Below are positions 39,107-47,465 of a stretch of 64,000 bases of DNA, one piece after another. Numbering within the stretch: position 1 is the first letter of the stretch; the number at the start of each line of letters is the position of its first letter. A program made the position numbers and the translations under genes. This DNA comes from Macrococcoides bohemicum. Its GTDB lineage: Bacteria; Bacillota; Bacilli; Staphylococcales; Staphylococcaceae. The stretch covers positions 496,001-560,000 of the forward strand of contig NZ_PZJG01000001.1 in assembly GCF_003259675.1 (NCBI RefSeq), given 5' to 3'. The notes under the pieces were generated by a model, which saw nothing but the letters and a program-made list of their open reading frames with translations, did no database searches and was not told the DNA's origin.

Positions 39107-39488
39107 TTGAAATAATGATTAAACAATGTTTACGTATAGGCACTATAACTTTTAGTTAGTGTGTTTACAATAAAAATTTAGCTTACTAAAACAAAAATAA
39201 ATTAGTACAATAATGTACCTATCTTTAGAATAACTGTTCTCTAAACAAAAACTTTCATTGAGCATAGTCAAAATGAGTAAACAATAAATGCACCCTAAAA
39301 AATTAGTACACCACATCTTTGTGTTGTATTATGAATTTTTATATATCCTAAAAAGTCTAATCAAACTATTTTTTTAATGTATAATGGGGTGCGTGTTTCA
39401 AGATGCCCTTAAATCTACACAACATATTATAACCACATTTACAGAAAGGCAAGTTGGTATTCATTAATATCCCCAAATATGGGGTTAT

Positions 39489-39518
39489 TATAATACGTCC
39501 AAGTATGGACGTATTATA
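39489..39518. other. perfect 13-bp stem-loop
   Basis: TATAATACGTCCA (39489-39501), AGTA loop, TGGACGTATTATA (39506-39518). Flanked by CCCCA/TGGGG and TGTACACAAA/TTTGTGAACA dyads within 60 bases. No T-run, so more likely a protein or RNA structural site. Confidence 0.5.
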
Positions 39519-39742
39519 TTTATGTACACAAACTAATTTTAATTTGTGAACATAAAGTGATAGTCCCAACATTTCGCTTGTATAAGCACATTAATCAATA
39601 TGCTTAATTTTGAGCGTATTTAATTATATTAGAGCCTAAATATCGGCTATACCAATCTAATTTAATTCTTATTATCAAATTTTGACTATAATAATACACT
39701 CAATATTGAAGATATTAATAAAATGATTGCTTCAAATAAAAA

Positions 39743-39766
39743 ATGACCTGCAATAAGCTAGGTCAT
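39743..39766 (-). terminator. integrase terminator
   Basis: On the minus strand ATGACCT, 10-base loop, AGGTCAT, then TTTTTT; it overlaps the int stop codon. Confidence 0.75.
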
Positions 39767-41013
39767 GATGTAAGTGATATTTCATCTAATTTTGTTATTA
39801 AATCTTTATCCATTTTTTCAGTAACATGTGAATATACCTGAAGTGTTGTTTTATGATCTGTATGTCCTACACGTTCCATAATGGCTTTTAACGATATACC
39901 TAACTGTGATAAAGTAGATATATGCGTATGACGTAATGTGTGAGTCGTTATACGCTTCTTTATTTTTTTAGGGTATTTATCATTAGAATTAATAAAATCG
40001 ACTGTAGAAGCCAATTTTTCGTTAATTTTCTTAGTATGAATAGGATTACCATAAGTATTAGTGAAAACAAAACCACGATCTATATAATCATCTTCCCAAT
40101 GTGCTGATTTCTTATTTTCCAGCATTATTATTTTTAATATTTGAATACTTCTATCAGAAAGTGAGATAGTTCTATAACTTCCCTCGTTTTTTGTTGTGTC
40201 TTTCACACCAAAAGTACCATCTTTTTTGTTAGTCTCCCAAATGATAGATCCATTAATTAATAGCTTTTTGTTTTTAAAGTCTATATTACTCTTTTCAATT
40301 GCCAATAATTCAGCAATACGCATGCCGTTTAGAGCTTGAAATTCAATTATAAGGGGAATTATCATATTGTTTCTCTTTCTCGTTGAAATGCGTCTCTGTG
40401 CGTTTAAATCATGCATTGCATTAATGAGTAATTTTAACTCGTCTATTTCAAGATAATTATTTCGCTTACTTTCTATGTCCTTTAAAGATTTAGCCTTATT
40501 AGGAACTACAATATCAGACAAGAAACTTATATCTGTAAGGCCATATACAACTGATACATGCTTAAATACTCGATTCAGTACCGATTTATAACTTGTCATT
40601 GCTGATTTACTTCTATCTTCTTTATTCCAGGCTATGAATATATCTTGTACTTGCTTATATTTATAATTCTTTATTAAATCATCTTCAGGAACTTTTAATT
40701 TAATAGCTTTTATAATACTTTTCTTTTCCAGGATTGTTGTTCTTTTTGCTCCTGATGTATTTGTATATATTTCAAGCCATTCATCACAAGCATTATGAAC
40801 GGTTAAGCTATTCAGTGATTTACTAGCAGTATTACCTATCTTTTCATTTATCTTCTCATCTAACCGCTTCATAGCTTCTTTCTGTGAGGGTTTAGTATCT
40901 TTATTCATGACTACAGACACGCGTCGCCATTTTTCAGAGAGGGGATCTTTATATTTTTCATAGAAGCGGTACCTAGTATTACCTTCTTTGTCTATAAATG
41001 CTTCACACCACAT
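39763..41013 (-). CDS. int: tyrosine recombinase (island integrase)
   Basis: 416 residues. N-terminal AP2-like arm-binding domain (about 1-60), SAM-like core-binding domain (about 70-165), catalytic domain with R232 (NGMRIAELL), H358 and R361 (HTLRHTH), H384 (VGHTDHKTT) and nucleophile Y394 (VYSHV). All catalytic residues are intact. It should integrate and excise the island at the ndk 3' end. Transcribed toward attL, but separated from it by 3.4 kb of cargo and non-coding DNA. ATG with GAGGTG upstream, 35 bp downstream of the repressor gene. Confidence 0.94.
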   Translation of the reverse strand: MWCEAFIDKEGNTRYRFYEKYKDPLSEKWRRVSVVMNKDTKPSQKEAMKRLDEKINEKIGNTASKSLNSLTVHNACDEWLEIYTNTSGAKRTTILEKKSIIKAIKLKVPEDDLIKNYKYKQVQDIFIAWNKEDRSKSAMTSYKSVLNRVFKHVSVVYGLTDISFLSDIVVPNKAKSLKDIESKRNNYLEIDELKLLINAMHDLNAQRRISTRKRNNMIIPLIIEFQALNGMRIAELLAIEKSNIDFKNKKLLINGSIIWETNKKDGTFGVKDTTKNEGSYRTISLSDRSIQILKIIMLENKKSAHWEDDYIDRGFVFTNTYGNPIHTKKINEKLASTVDFINSNDKYPKKIKKRITTHTLRHTHISTLSQLGISLKAIMERVGHTDHKTTLQVYSHVTEKMDKDLITKLDEISLTS

Positions 41014-41048
41014 ATAATCACCTCATAACTATTTAAATATATTAATTT

Positions 41049-41948
41049 TTACTTATGTTTTTGATAGTACTCGTTAATAATATTTTCAAGATAATCTATA
41101 TATTCTTTTTTAGAAGCGAAATTTTGAGGGTGTATTTCAATTTCTTTAATTGATTGTTCAAATTCATCTATATCTTCTATGGCTAGATTATAGAGATAAG
41201 CAATTTTTTTACTCTCTGACATAGGATATTTATTTTGCAAATCTTTAATTTTTTTCATAGCATTATCAAGTATATTATCTATGTCATTAATAAGTTGTTG
41301 TGATAAATTATTTTCTAATATATCTAGAACATATATATTTCTTTCATCGAATTCTATTTTCATTGACTCAGGGTATCTATCTATTTCTTCATCAGGCTTT
41401 AGATAATACAATGAATCTAAAGTGTTTAAGATTAAATTTTCATTTGTTTTTACCATATCTTTATAGTAATCTTTAAAAGTTTGCAAAAAATAAAAATAGA
41501 TAACTGATTTATGTGTTGGTAATTTGTCTATTATATCCTGGGGAGATCTGAAAGTTTCTTCTAAAAAGGGTACAGATAATATTTTTTTTATAGAATAGAT
41601 TAATATCGATTCGAATTCATAAGTATCTTTAAAATAATTTAGAGCCTTTATATCATAATCATTTAAAACATCAGATTTAATAATTTCATCATATATTTGC
41701 TTTCCAATATTCATGTATATTAGATCTTCATTAATTCTTTCTTTTTCTACATCAAAACCAGCAAGCCATTTTTCATTAACATTTAAAGCTTTTGCAATAA
41801 GATTTAACTTATCGTTTTTGGGTTCGTACTTTCCATTGATATAGTCACTTATTGAGTTTCTTCCAATACCTGTACTCTTTGATAATTCTGATTGGGATAT
41901 GTTTTTTTCTTTTAGAACTAATTTAAGTCTACTACTGAATGAAGTCAT
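41049..41948 (-). CDS. master repressor, CI/Stl-like
   Basis: 299 residues. XRE helix-turn-helix at about 17-37 (SQSELSKSTGIGRNSISDYING). The rest is helical and acidic and contains no S24/LexA-type self-cleavage domain: no Ala-Gly cleavage site or Ser-Lys dyad context that I can see. That is as in SaPI Stl repressors, where a helper-phage protein lifts repression. GAGGAGGG RBS. Divergent from the Cro-like gene and co-oriented with int, which it probably drives. Confidence 0.82.
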   Translation of the reverse strand: MTSFSSRLKLVLKEKNISQSELSKSTGIGRNSISDYINGKYEPKNDKLNLIAKALNVNEKWLAGFDVEKERINEDLIYMNIGKQIYDEIIKSDVLNDYDIKALNYFKDTYEFESILIYSIKKILSVPFLEETFRSPQDIIDKLPTHKSVIYFYFLQTFKDYYKDMVKTNENLILNTLDSLYYLKPDEEIDRYPESMKIEFDERNIYVLDILENNLSQQLINDIDNILDNAMKKIKDLQNKYPMSESKKIAYLYNLAIEDIDEFEQSIKEIEIHPQNFASKKEYIDYLENIINEYYQKHK

Positions 41949-41969
41949 TTTATCCCTCCTCTAAAAAGG

Positions 41970-41998
41970 AATATACCACTATATATAATAAACTTCAA
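41970..41998 (-). promoter_or_regulatory. repressor promoter
   Basis: On the minus strand -35 TTGAAG (41993-41998) and -10 TATATT (41970-41975) are 17 bases apart. Operator 1 lies just upstream of the -35. Confidence 0.55.
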
Positions 41999-42004
41999 TA
42001 AAAT

Positions 42005-42024
42005 TTGTACGGTTTTCTGTGCAT
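42005..42024 (-). promoter_or_regulatory. operator copy 1
   Basis: The minus strand reads ATGCACAGAAAACCGTACAA, matching 18 of 20 positions of the copy at 42312-42331. Located between the two divergent promoters. Confidence 0.7.
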
Positions 42025-42030
42025 TTTTTG

Positions 42031-42059
42031 TTGACATACTTAATTATATAGAATAAGAT
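42031..42059 (+). promoter_or_regulatory. rightward early promoter of the island
   Basis: Consensus -35 TTGACA (42031-42036), 17-base spacer, -10 TAAGAT (42054-42059). Operators lie on both sides (42005-42024 and 42064-42083). Drives the Cro-like gene and the early operon. Confidence 0.75.
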
Positions 42060-42063
42060 AGTT

Positions 42064-42083
42064 TTGTACAGAAAACTGAACTA
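42064..42083 (+). promoter_or_regulatory. operator copy 2
   Basis: TTGTACAGAAAACTGAACTA matches 17 of 20 positions of copy 3 and covers the expected transcription start of the rightward promoter. Confidence 0.68.
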
Positions 42084-42094
42084 GGAGGTTTTAT

Positions 42095-42337
42095 ATGTCG
42101 GATGTAAAATTTGATTATTCTCTATTAATCGAGAGAATGAATGAAATGAACTATACTAAAACTAAATTGGCTAAGGAAATGTCTATAGGTAGAACCACAT
42201 TGAATGAAAAACTTTCAAATAATACACTTTTTAAACAAAATGAAATCAAATTGATGTGTAAACTATTAAAAATTAAAAGCTCAAAAATTAATGATTATTT
42301 TTTTAAAGAAGTTGTACAGAAAACCGTACAAAAATAA
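42095..42337 (+). CDS. Cro-like HTH regulator
   Basis: 80 residues, a compact XRE-type DNA-binding protein (MNYTKTKLAKEMSIGRTTLNEKL as helix-turn-helix, about 17-40). It is the first gene of the rightward operon, divergent from the repressor, the position of SaPI str and phage cro. AGGAGG RBS. Its last codons (VVQKTVQK) are encoded by operator copy 3, so the gene contains a binding site near its 3' end. Confidence 0.82.
   Translation: MSDVKFDYSLLIERMNEMNYTKTKLAKEMSIGRTTLNEKLSNNTLFKQNEIKLMCKLLKIKSSKINDYFFKEVVQKTVQK
42312..42331 (+). promoter_or_regulatory. operator copy 3, inside the cro-like gene
   Basis: TTGTACAGAAAACCGTACAA, with symmetrical TTGTAC/GTACAA ends. It is the most symmetrical of the three copies, 250 bp downstream of the other two, which would suit looping or roadblock repression. 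Confidence 0.65.
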
Positions 42338-42356
42338 TATGTGGGAGGGAGATTTT

Positions 42357-42521
42357 ATGTGGAGAATATTAAAATCATCTATTTATTTAATTGTTATTTT
42401 TTGTGTAAGCAATACATTTACTAATACTAGTTTGGGCTTTTTATCATTAAGTTATTTCTTATCTTTAGGGATCTTAAGTTATGAAGTAATTTGCAATGAT
42501 ATAAAAAGGGGGGTTCTATAA
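42357..42521 (+). CDS. small membrane protein
   Basis: 54 residues with two hydrophobic helices (about 6-22 and 24-43) and a short charged end. GGGAGGGA RBS before the ATG at 42357; an upstream in-frame ATG inside the cro-like gene lacks an RBS. Its stop abuts the next start. Function unknown. Confidence 0.6.
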   Translation: MWRILKSSIYLIVIFCVSNTFTNTSLGFLSLSYFLSLGILSYEVICNDIKRGVL

Positions 42522-42791
42522 ATGACTAATTTAATAAGTATGGAAAAACCTAATATTGAAAATTCTTATATGTCTCCAAAGGAAATATATATGAAAAATA
42601 AAAGGTTCGCTAAAATTTCTACTATTTCACATATCTATGATGTAAGTAAATCAACGGTTTATAGATGGCTAGAAAATTTAGATGAACAACAGTTTCCAGG
42701 TGTTTATGTAGAATTATCATCTTCATTAAAACTTATTAACTTAGATGAATTCGATAAATATTTATATTCTATGCACAAAAAATACTTATAA
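42522..42791 (+). CDS. excisionase/MerR-like HTH protein
   Basis: 89 residues. The segment FAKISTISHIYDVSKSTVYRWLENL (about 32-56) is a winged-HTH of the kind found in excisionases and small phage regulators. It could direct Int to excise the island or activate early genes. GGGGGG-type RBS, immediately after the small membrane protein gene. Confidence 0.65.
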   Translation: MTNLISMEKPNIENSYMSPKEIYMKNKRFAKISTISHIYDVSKSTVYRWLENLDEQQFPGVYVELSSSLKLINLDEFDKYLYSMHKKYL

Positions 42792-42808
42792 AAATCGGAG
42801 GATAAAAT

Positions 42809-43096
42809 ATGTCAATATTAGTTGAATTACAAGATGTTAAATCATCATTAAATGTTACGTTAGAAAAATTAACTGGATTAGAAATAACAAATACTTATTA
42901 CACGGAAGATTATTTTGAAGGAAAATCTCCAGAAACACATGAAGAATTTTTTGAATTTGGAAGATCATTTTATGAAATGAGACTTGGTAATGAACAAAGT
43001 AATGATTTATTACTTCTTTATATCAATAGATTAAAGAATGATATTGCTATGTTAGAACAAACTATTAAAGCATTAAAGAAAGAAAAAGCAGAATAA
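42809..43096 (+). CDS. small coiled-coil protein, possibly DUF1474
   Basis: 95 residues, acidic in the middle, with a C-terminal coiled coil (about 68-95, LLLLYINRLKNDIAMLEQTIKALKK). Size, end structure and place in the early operon resemble the DUF1474 proteins of SaPIs, but the match is uncertain. Last gene before an internal terminator. Confidence 0.5.
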   Translation: MSILVELQDVKSSLNVTLEKLTGLEITNTYYTEDYFEGKSPETHEEFFEFGRSFYEMRLGNEQSNDLLLLYINRLKNDIAMLEQTIKALKKEKAE

Positions 43097-43125
43097 GTAA
43101 TATGAAGAATAGCGCAATTAAAAAA

Positions 43126-43168
43126 GTTCTAACAAGCACATTCCCCAATGACATGTTAGAACCTTTTT
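43126..43168 (+). terminator. internal terminator of the early operon
   Basis: 9-bp stem GTTCTAACA / TGTTAGAAC (43126-43134 with 43154-43162), 19-base loop, five T. Separates regulatory from replication genes. Confidence 0.7.
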
Positions 43169-43314
43169 ATAAAAATTAGATATTCAATACTTGAAACTTA
43201 ATTTGTAGTATTTACATTTAAAAATACTTCATAAAAATAGCAGGACATCTATATGCCTATTCTATCATATTATAAAGAATTTTACTGAACTTTTTTAAGA
43301 TGGAGGTAGGTAAT

Positions 43315-44238
43315 ATGACAGGGTGGATAAGTTTGTATAGAAGCATAGAAAATCATTGGATTTATGAAGAAGATAGAACTTTTTCTAAATTTGAAGCCTG
43401 GATAGATATATTACTAATGGTTAATCATACAGATAAAAAAATTACATTAGGAAATGAGTTAATAACTGTAAAAAGAGGTCAAAAAGTAACCAGTATACGC
43501 AAATTATGCGACAGATGGAAATGGTCGAATAATAAAGTAAAAAAGTATCTAGATATGTTACAACATGACGGAATGATATTAATAAAAAGCGACACTAAAA
43601 AAACGGTTATAACCGTTGTAAACTATGACAAGTATCAAAATCAAGAAATTAAAAAGCGACAAAGAAACGACACAAACGAAACGCAAATGAAACACGATAG
43701 CGACAAAGAAACGACAGAAATGCATTTCGAAAAAGAAACGGACGCATATCAAAAGCACACAAACAATAATGTAAATAATGAATTAATAATGAGTAATAAT
43801 GTTGTAGTAGAGCCTAATCAGAAAAATGACTTTGCAGAAGTTATAAATCTTTATCAAAATGATATACAAGCGACACCACCACTAACAGTTATTAATAAGC
43901 TATCAGATGATTTTGATATGTTCGGTAAAGAGATTATGTTATACGCCATTAAGAAGTCGGCTCTTGCTGGTAATCGTGATTACCGCTTCATTGATTACTT
44001 AACAAAAGAATGGCGTAAGCAACAGTTAAAGACACTTGAAGCGGTTGAACAGTTTGAAGATAAAAGAAATCAACCGAAACATTCATACAGCTATAACAAC
44101 GATAGAAACGGAGTAACAAATAAATACGGAGATAGATATGATTTATCATTCCAGGCCTTAGAGTTGAAAAAGGAAAAGAGCGGTATAGCTTCATTTACGC
44201 AAGAAGAATATAAGGCATATGAAAGTTATTACTTTTAA
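43315..44238 (+). CDS. DnaD-like replication initiation protein
   Basis: 307 residues. N-terminal winged-helix region (GWISLYRSIENHWIY ... KVTSIRKLCDRWKWSNNKVKKYLDML, about 2-105), a low-complexity charged linker, and a C-terminal DnaD/DnaB_2 domain (about 175-260, FIDYLTKEWRKQQLKTLE). Such proteins open phage or island origins and recruit the helicase loader. GGAGGT precedes the ATG at 43315; the frame start at 43300 overlaps this RBS. Followed directly by the DnaC-like gene. Confidence 0.85.
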   Translation: MTGWISLYRSIENHWIYEEDRTFSKFEAWIDILLMVNHTDKKITLGNELITVKRGQKVTSIRKLCDRWKWSNNKVKKYLDMLQHDGMILIKSDTKKTVITVVNYDKYQNQEIKKRQRNDTNETQMKHDSDKETTEMHFEKETDAYQKHTNNNVNNELIMSNNVVVEPNQKNDFAEVINLYQNDIQATPPLTVINKLSDDFDMFGKEIMLYAIKKSALAGNRDYRFIDYLTKEWRKQQLKTLEAVEQFEDKRNQPKHSYSYNNDRNGVTNKYGDRYDLSFQALELKKEKSGIASFTQEEYKAYESYYF

Positions 44239-44249
44239 GGAGGCTCATT

Positions 44250-45056
44250 ATGAAAGAAATTATAGCTAAATCATTTGAAATTAGTGATCCTATAGCAATA
44301 AACGATTACCTTTTACATAAAGGCTTGGTTCAAGGAAAGCTGATAAATGTCAGATACAATGTTAAATGTGAGAAATGTGGTAGAAATTGTGATATTGCAG
44401 AATATGATGACCATATAGAGAAAATGTGTGACTGTAATATAAAAGCTAATGTAAGAACTAAATCATCTAAAAAAATCCATTACTACTGGAGGATAAGTAA
44501 GATACCTGAAAACTTAAAAAAATCTACTTTTGAAACATTCGAAAAAGATTTAACCGATAGTATTAGGAATATGTATCAAGGCTTTAAATATTATGCTAAC
44601 TCATTGGATAAAGATAAACCGAAAACATTATCAGTACTTGGATCAATGGGAACTGGTAAAACACATTTATCTATATCATGCGGAAAAGAATTAGTTAAAA
44701 GAGGTTTTAGCGTGTATTTTATATCTTTTCCAACGCTTATGAGAAATATCAGAGAAACAATGGATAAAGGAAATGATATGACTCAAACAGAGATATTTAA
44801 GACTATTGAAAAATGTGATGTCTTTATCCTAGATGACATCATGGTGACATCAGGAACACCTTACGAAATAAATACACTTGAAAATATTATCGAAGTCCGA
44901 CAGGGAAGAGCAAATATATACACAAGTAATTTAAGTAATGATGACTTTAGCAAGAATAAGAATATGCAAAGAATAAAATCAAGGTTATTTGATAGAACTA
45001 CAACATCAGTAATAAAAGTAGTTGGAGATGATTATAGAACATTACCAGCGTTTTAA
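44250..45056 (+). CDS. DnaC/IstB-like helicase loader ATPase
   Basis: 268 residues. N-terminal cysteine motif (KCEKCGRN...MCDCN, about 36-63) may bind zinc. The AAA+ domain has Walker A GSMGTGKTHL (about 131-140), Walker B VFILDDI and an arginine-finger-like SRLFDRT near the end. It should load the host replicative helicase at the island origin together with the DnaD-like protein. AAGGAGG RBS. Confidence 0.88.
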   Translation: MKEIIAKSFEISDPIAINDYLLHKGLVQGKLINVRYNVKCEKCGRNCDIAEYDDHIEKMCDCNIKANVRTKSSKKIHYYWRISKIPENLKKSTFETFEKDLTDSIRNMYQGFKYYANSLDKDKPKTLSVLGSMGTGKTHLSISCGKELVKRGFSVYFISFPTLMRNIRETMDKGNDMTQTEIFKTIEKCDVFILDDIMVTSGTPYEINTLENIIEVRQGRANIYTSNLSNDDFSKNKNMQRIKSRLFDRTTTSVIKVVGDDYRTLPAF

Positions 45057-45070
45057 GATAGGGGGGGAAT

Positions 45071-45358
45071 ATGAAAATATCCACACTTAGTAATGGGGAC
45101 AAGAAAATAGATTTTAATAACGGTTTACTATTAACAAGAAAGCCTATTGATGTTAGTGAAAGTAAATTTATTGCTGGAGTAAGAAATTCAAAGTTAGAAA
45201 TTCATAACTTACATGTAGGATTATTAAGTCATAGCTTTAAACACAAATTATATATAACCTGGATAGCTTTAAAGTTTATATGGACGGATAAAGATATTAG
45301 GAAACGAATGTTATTCATAACAATGTTTAAACGTATTTACTCGATAATGAGCCGATAG
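45071..45358 (+). CDS. hypothetical island protein
   Basis: 95 residues, basic, with no clear domain; a hydrophobic stretch (LYITWIALKFIW, about 62-73) is too short and mixed for a confident membrane helix. GGGGGGG RBS, 14 bp after the helicase loader gene, so part of the replication operon. Function unknown. Confidence 0.55.
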   Translation: MKISTLSNGDKKIDFNNGLLLTRKPIDVSESKFIAGVRNSKLEIHNLHVGLLSHSFKHKLYITWIALKFIWTDKDIRKRMLFITMFKRIYSIMSR

Positions 45359-45573
45359 ATAGAAAGATGATAAATAATACCATTTATCGTTATCGACTCT
45401 CTATGAGCATTTAAATAAAAAATTAGAATAACACATTTTTGGGTTATCCTAACTTAATTCTAGAAAACGGAGATTTCCGTTCTCTGATTGTTGGAAGCAT
45501 TTATTAATTTCAGAATCACGATAATTATTACAACAGTAGAATAAGTAAAAAATAAAACAATGGAGTGAAAAGA

Positions 45574-45723
45574 ATGTGTTTTCTACTAGCCGGGACAATG
45601 TTGATAATATCGTCATTTGTTATAGGTATTACATTAGGTAGGAATGGACATGGGGATATTTATGAAACTGGTAAACTGGATCCGAAAAGAGAACCAAAGC
45701 CACCAGATAAAACATTTAAGTAA
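45574..45723 (+). CDS. micro-membrane-protein A (KPPDKTFK tail)
   Basis: 49 residues. One N-terminal membrane helix (about 3-22) and a short soluble tail ending in PKREPKPPDKTFK. RBS TGGAGTG. The next gene has the same plan and nearly the same tail, so the two look like diverged duplicates. Function unknown. Confidence 0.6.
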   Translation: MCFLLAGTMLIISSFVIGITLGRNGHGDIYETGKLDPKREPKPPDKTFK

Positions 45724-45759
45724 TTAATCAGAAGTAAGAAAGGAATAAAGAGAATTAAC

Positions 45760-45921
45760 ATGATAAATCTATCAATTAACCTAGTAATAATCACTATAAT
45801 CTTATTTATATTATTTTTTAAAAACAGTAGTAAAAGTAGTATCGGAGTAACAAAGCCGAAGAGGACACCACCACCAGACCGAACATTTAAGCTACCAACT
45901 AGAGATGAAGAAGAATTTTAA
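45760..45921 (+). CDS. micro-membrane-protein B (PPPDRTFK tail)
   Basis: 53 residues. N-terminal membrane helix (about 4-20), basic linker, then PKRTPPPDRTFKLPTRDEEEF. RBS AGAAAGGAA. 36 bp after the related gene at 45574. The conserved tail suggests a binding motif for a shared partner; unknown. Confidence 0.58.
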   Translation: MINLSINLVIITIILFILFFKNSSKSSIGVTKPKRTPPPDRTFKLPTRDEEEF

Positions 45922-45959
45922 AAAATATATGAAGATGAAGAATAACAATATAAATTCTA

Positions 45960-45993
45960 ACAAGTGTACAAGCGTAGTAATAACTACACTTGT
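45960..45993 (+). other. 9-bp stem-loop after the micro-protein genes
   Basis: ACAAGTGTA (45960-45968) pairs with TACACTTGT (45985-45993); an inner GTAGT/ACTAC can form instead. No T-run follows. It may be a processed terminator or an origin element. Confidence 0.4.
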
Positions 45994-46183
45994 CAAGCTG
46001 TAAAAGTAAATTAGTTAGGAATATCTACTAAAATTAAATAGAGTAGCTGTACTAAGTAATCTTTAGTGCAGATCAAAGATATAAAACAAGAAGTAAAAAT
46101 TAAATACATGCCATATAATATTTCATTTTAGAAAGCGGAATTAAAATATAATTGCTTCAGAAATAAGAGAGGAGTAAGGAAGC

Positions 46184-46432
46184 ATGAGAAAGGTAGATAG
46201 AAAGGAATACATGAAAGAGTATAGAAAGCGTATTGCCGAACGTATGAAAGAGTTAAATCGTAATAACTACCTTAAACGTAAAGAGAAAAGTAATAGTATA
46301 CAGCAAGATGATACTGTTTTAATGTATATACAAAATTTGAAACAAGAAAGACTATTAAATATGTCTATCCAGCGTAAGAGACGTAAGAAGCGGTTACAAG
46401 ATTTAATTAATAGTGAGCTATTACATTCATAG
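46184..46432 (+). CDS. small basic protein of unknown function
   Basis: 82 residues, very rich in Arg and Lys, all helical; likely to bind nucleic acid. Clear AGAGGAGTAAGG RBS. No domain recognised. It stands before a terminator-like hairpin and the ArpU-type gene. Confidence 0.55.
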   Translation: MRKVDRKEYMKEYRKRIAERMKELNRNNYLKRKEKSNSIQQDDTVLMYIQNLKQERLLNMSIQRKRRKKRLQDLINSELLHS

Positions 46433-46974
46433 TGGTGACCTAGCGTTTTACGAGGGCATCTAAGAATGAAGATAAAATATTAATAATTCATTTTAATGTA
46501 TTGAGGGGGTAGCGATTCACGACCCCCTTTATTCTAAAGATTTAGAGAAGGAACTTTGAAAAACAAAAATAAAAAAGCTCCAATAAATGATATATGCAAT
46601 GTTATAAGCGAGGGGTAACAAAGCATACATATTTATAAGAGCAACAGACAAAGTGTGTAGATAAATATAATACTAATATAACATGCAATCATGTTTCTGA
46701 AAATATTGTAAAGCGGTGGTGATGATATAAGAATAAAATCGCAATATGTGTAACAGCTGTATATTTAACCTGGTTGAAACGGCTAATAGTATAATTAGAT
46801 TATGTAAACTCTTGTTTAAGAATAACCGTTCTTTATTAAAAAATATAAGGATGATAGTCCGATCTAATAATGATGTTTAATAATTGTAAATAATACAATT
46901 TTTGATTAAATACTGTTATTTATGGTGACAGAGGTAATAACAAACATCCTATAAAAAGCGGATGGAGGTAATAG
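46433..46974. other. 542-bp stretch without an intact gene
   Basis: Begins with a GC-rich hairpin (46505-46527). Around 46738-46800 a frame encodes KIAICVTAVYLTWLKRLIV, resembling the short membrane peptides (RinB-like) often found ahead of phage late regulators, but it has a stop codon directly upstream and no start codon. The rest is AT-rich without coding signs. Probably the leader of the ArpU-type gene with a decayed small gene. Confidence 0.4.
46505..46531 (+). terminator. GC-rich hairpin, probable terminator
   Basis: GGGGGT (46505-46510) pairs with ACCCCC (46522-46527), 11-base loop, followed by TTTATTCT. Confidence 0.55.
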
Positions 46975-47415
46975 ATGTTAAATGCAACAATGATAAAACA
47001 CATTGATATTAAAAGCACTATAAAAAATGTTAATGCTTTATTAAAGAGATATAACTTTCTAATAAGGGTATTACCTGAAAGAACTATGCCAAAAATCACT
47101 CAATCATATAATTCTATGCCTACTTCTACAGTAAGAAGTTTAAATGCTATTGAAAGATCAGCATACGAAAACCTTAAACGTGAGAAACTTATAGAAGAAA
47201 GAAATCAACTAAAGGAATTACTTTTTGAGATAGTAGAACAGTTAAACGAAGATGAAAAATATATTATCATTAATAAATTTCTATCTGATAATGAAACAAG
47301 TGATTATGATATTTATTATGATTTATGTATCGGAAGAACAAAATATTACAAAATAAAAAAAGAAGCATTATTAAAATTGGCTTTGTTGTTAGGATTAGAA
47401 ATATATAAAGAATAA
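46975..47415 (+). CDS. ArpU-family late transcriptional regulator
   Basis: 146 residues. The C-terminal half has the sigma-factor-like signature of ArpU/RinA-type phage regulators: YDIYYDLCIGRTKYYKIKKEALLKLA, ending LLGLEIYKE. In phages these proteins switch on packaging and structural genes. Here no such genes follow, so it should act on the two downstream island genes or on a helper phage. GGATGGAGG RBS. Confidence 0.82.
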   Translation: MLNATMIKHIDIKSTIKNVNALLKRYNFLIRVLPERTMPKITQSYNSMPTSTVRSLNAIERSAYENLKREKLIEERNQLKELLFEIVEQLNEDEKYIIINKFLSDNETSDYDIYYDLCIGRTKYYKIKKEALLKLALLLGLEIYKE

Positions 47416-47465
47416 CTTATTTCTGCTTAGTATAGAGAAATAATTAAAGAAAGGAGATTTGTTAA

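Larger units (their letters stand above)
38863..39742. other. 880-bp non-coding, hairpin-rich stretch behind the integrase
   Basis: No convincing gene. The stretch holds at least three strong dyads: TCTAGACTAAGA / TCTTAGACCAGA near 39048-39075, a 16-base near-perfect palindrome at 39071-39103, and a perfect 13-bp stem at 39489-39518, plus weaker ones beside it. A minus-strand frame ending in FCKCGYNMLC near 39400-39460 is short and lacks an RBS. Terminators, a small RNA or a replication origin are all possible. Confidence 0.5.

Noticed and set aside
39366..39572. Minus-strand 68-codon frame with a CxC...C motif downstream of int
   Set aside because: No RBS, starts inside a strong hairpin, and has no recognisable fold; treated as non-coding.
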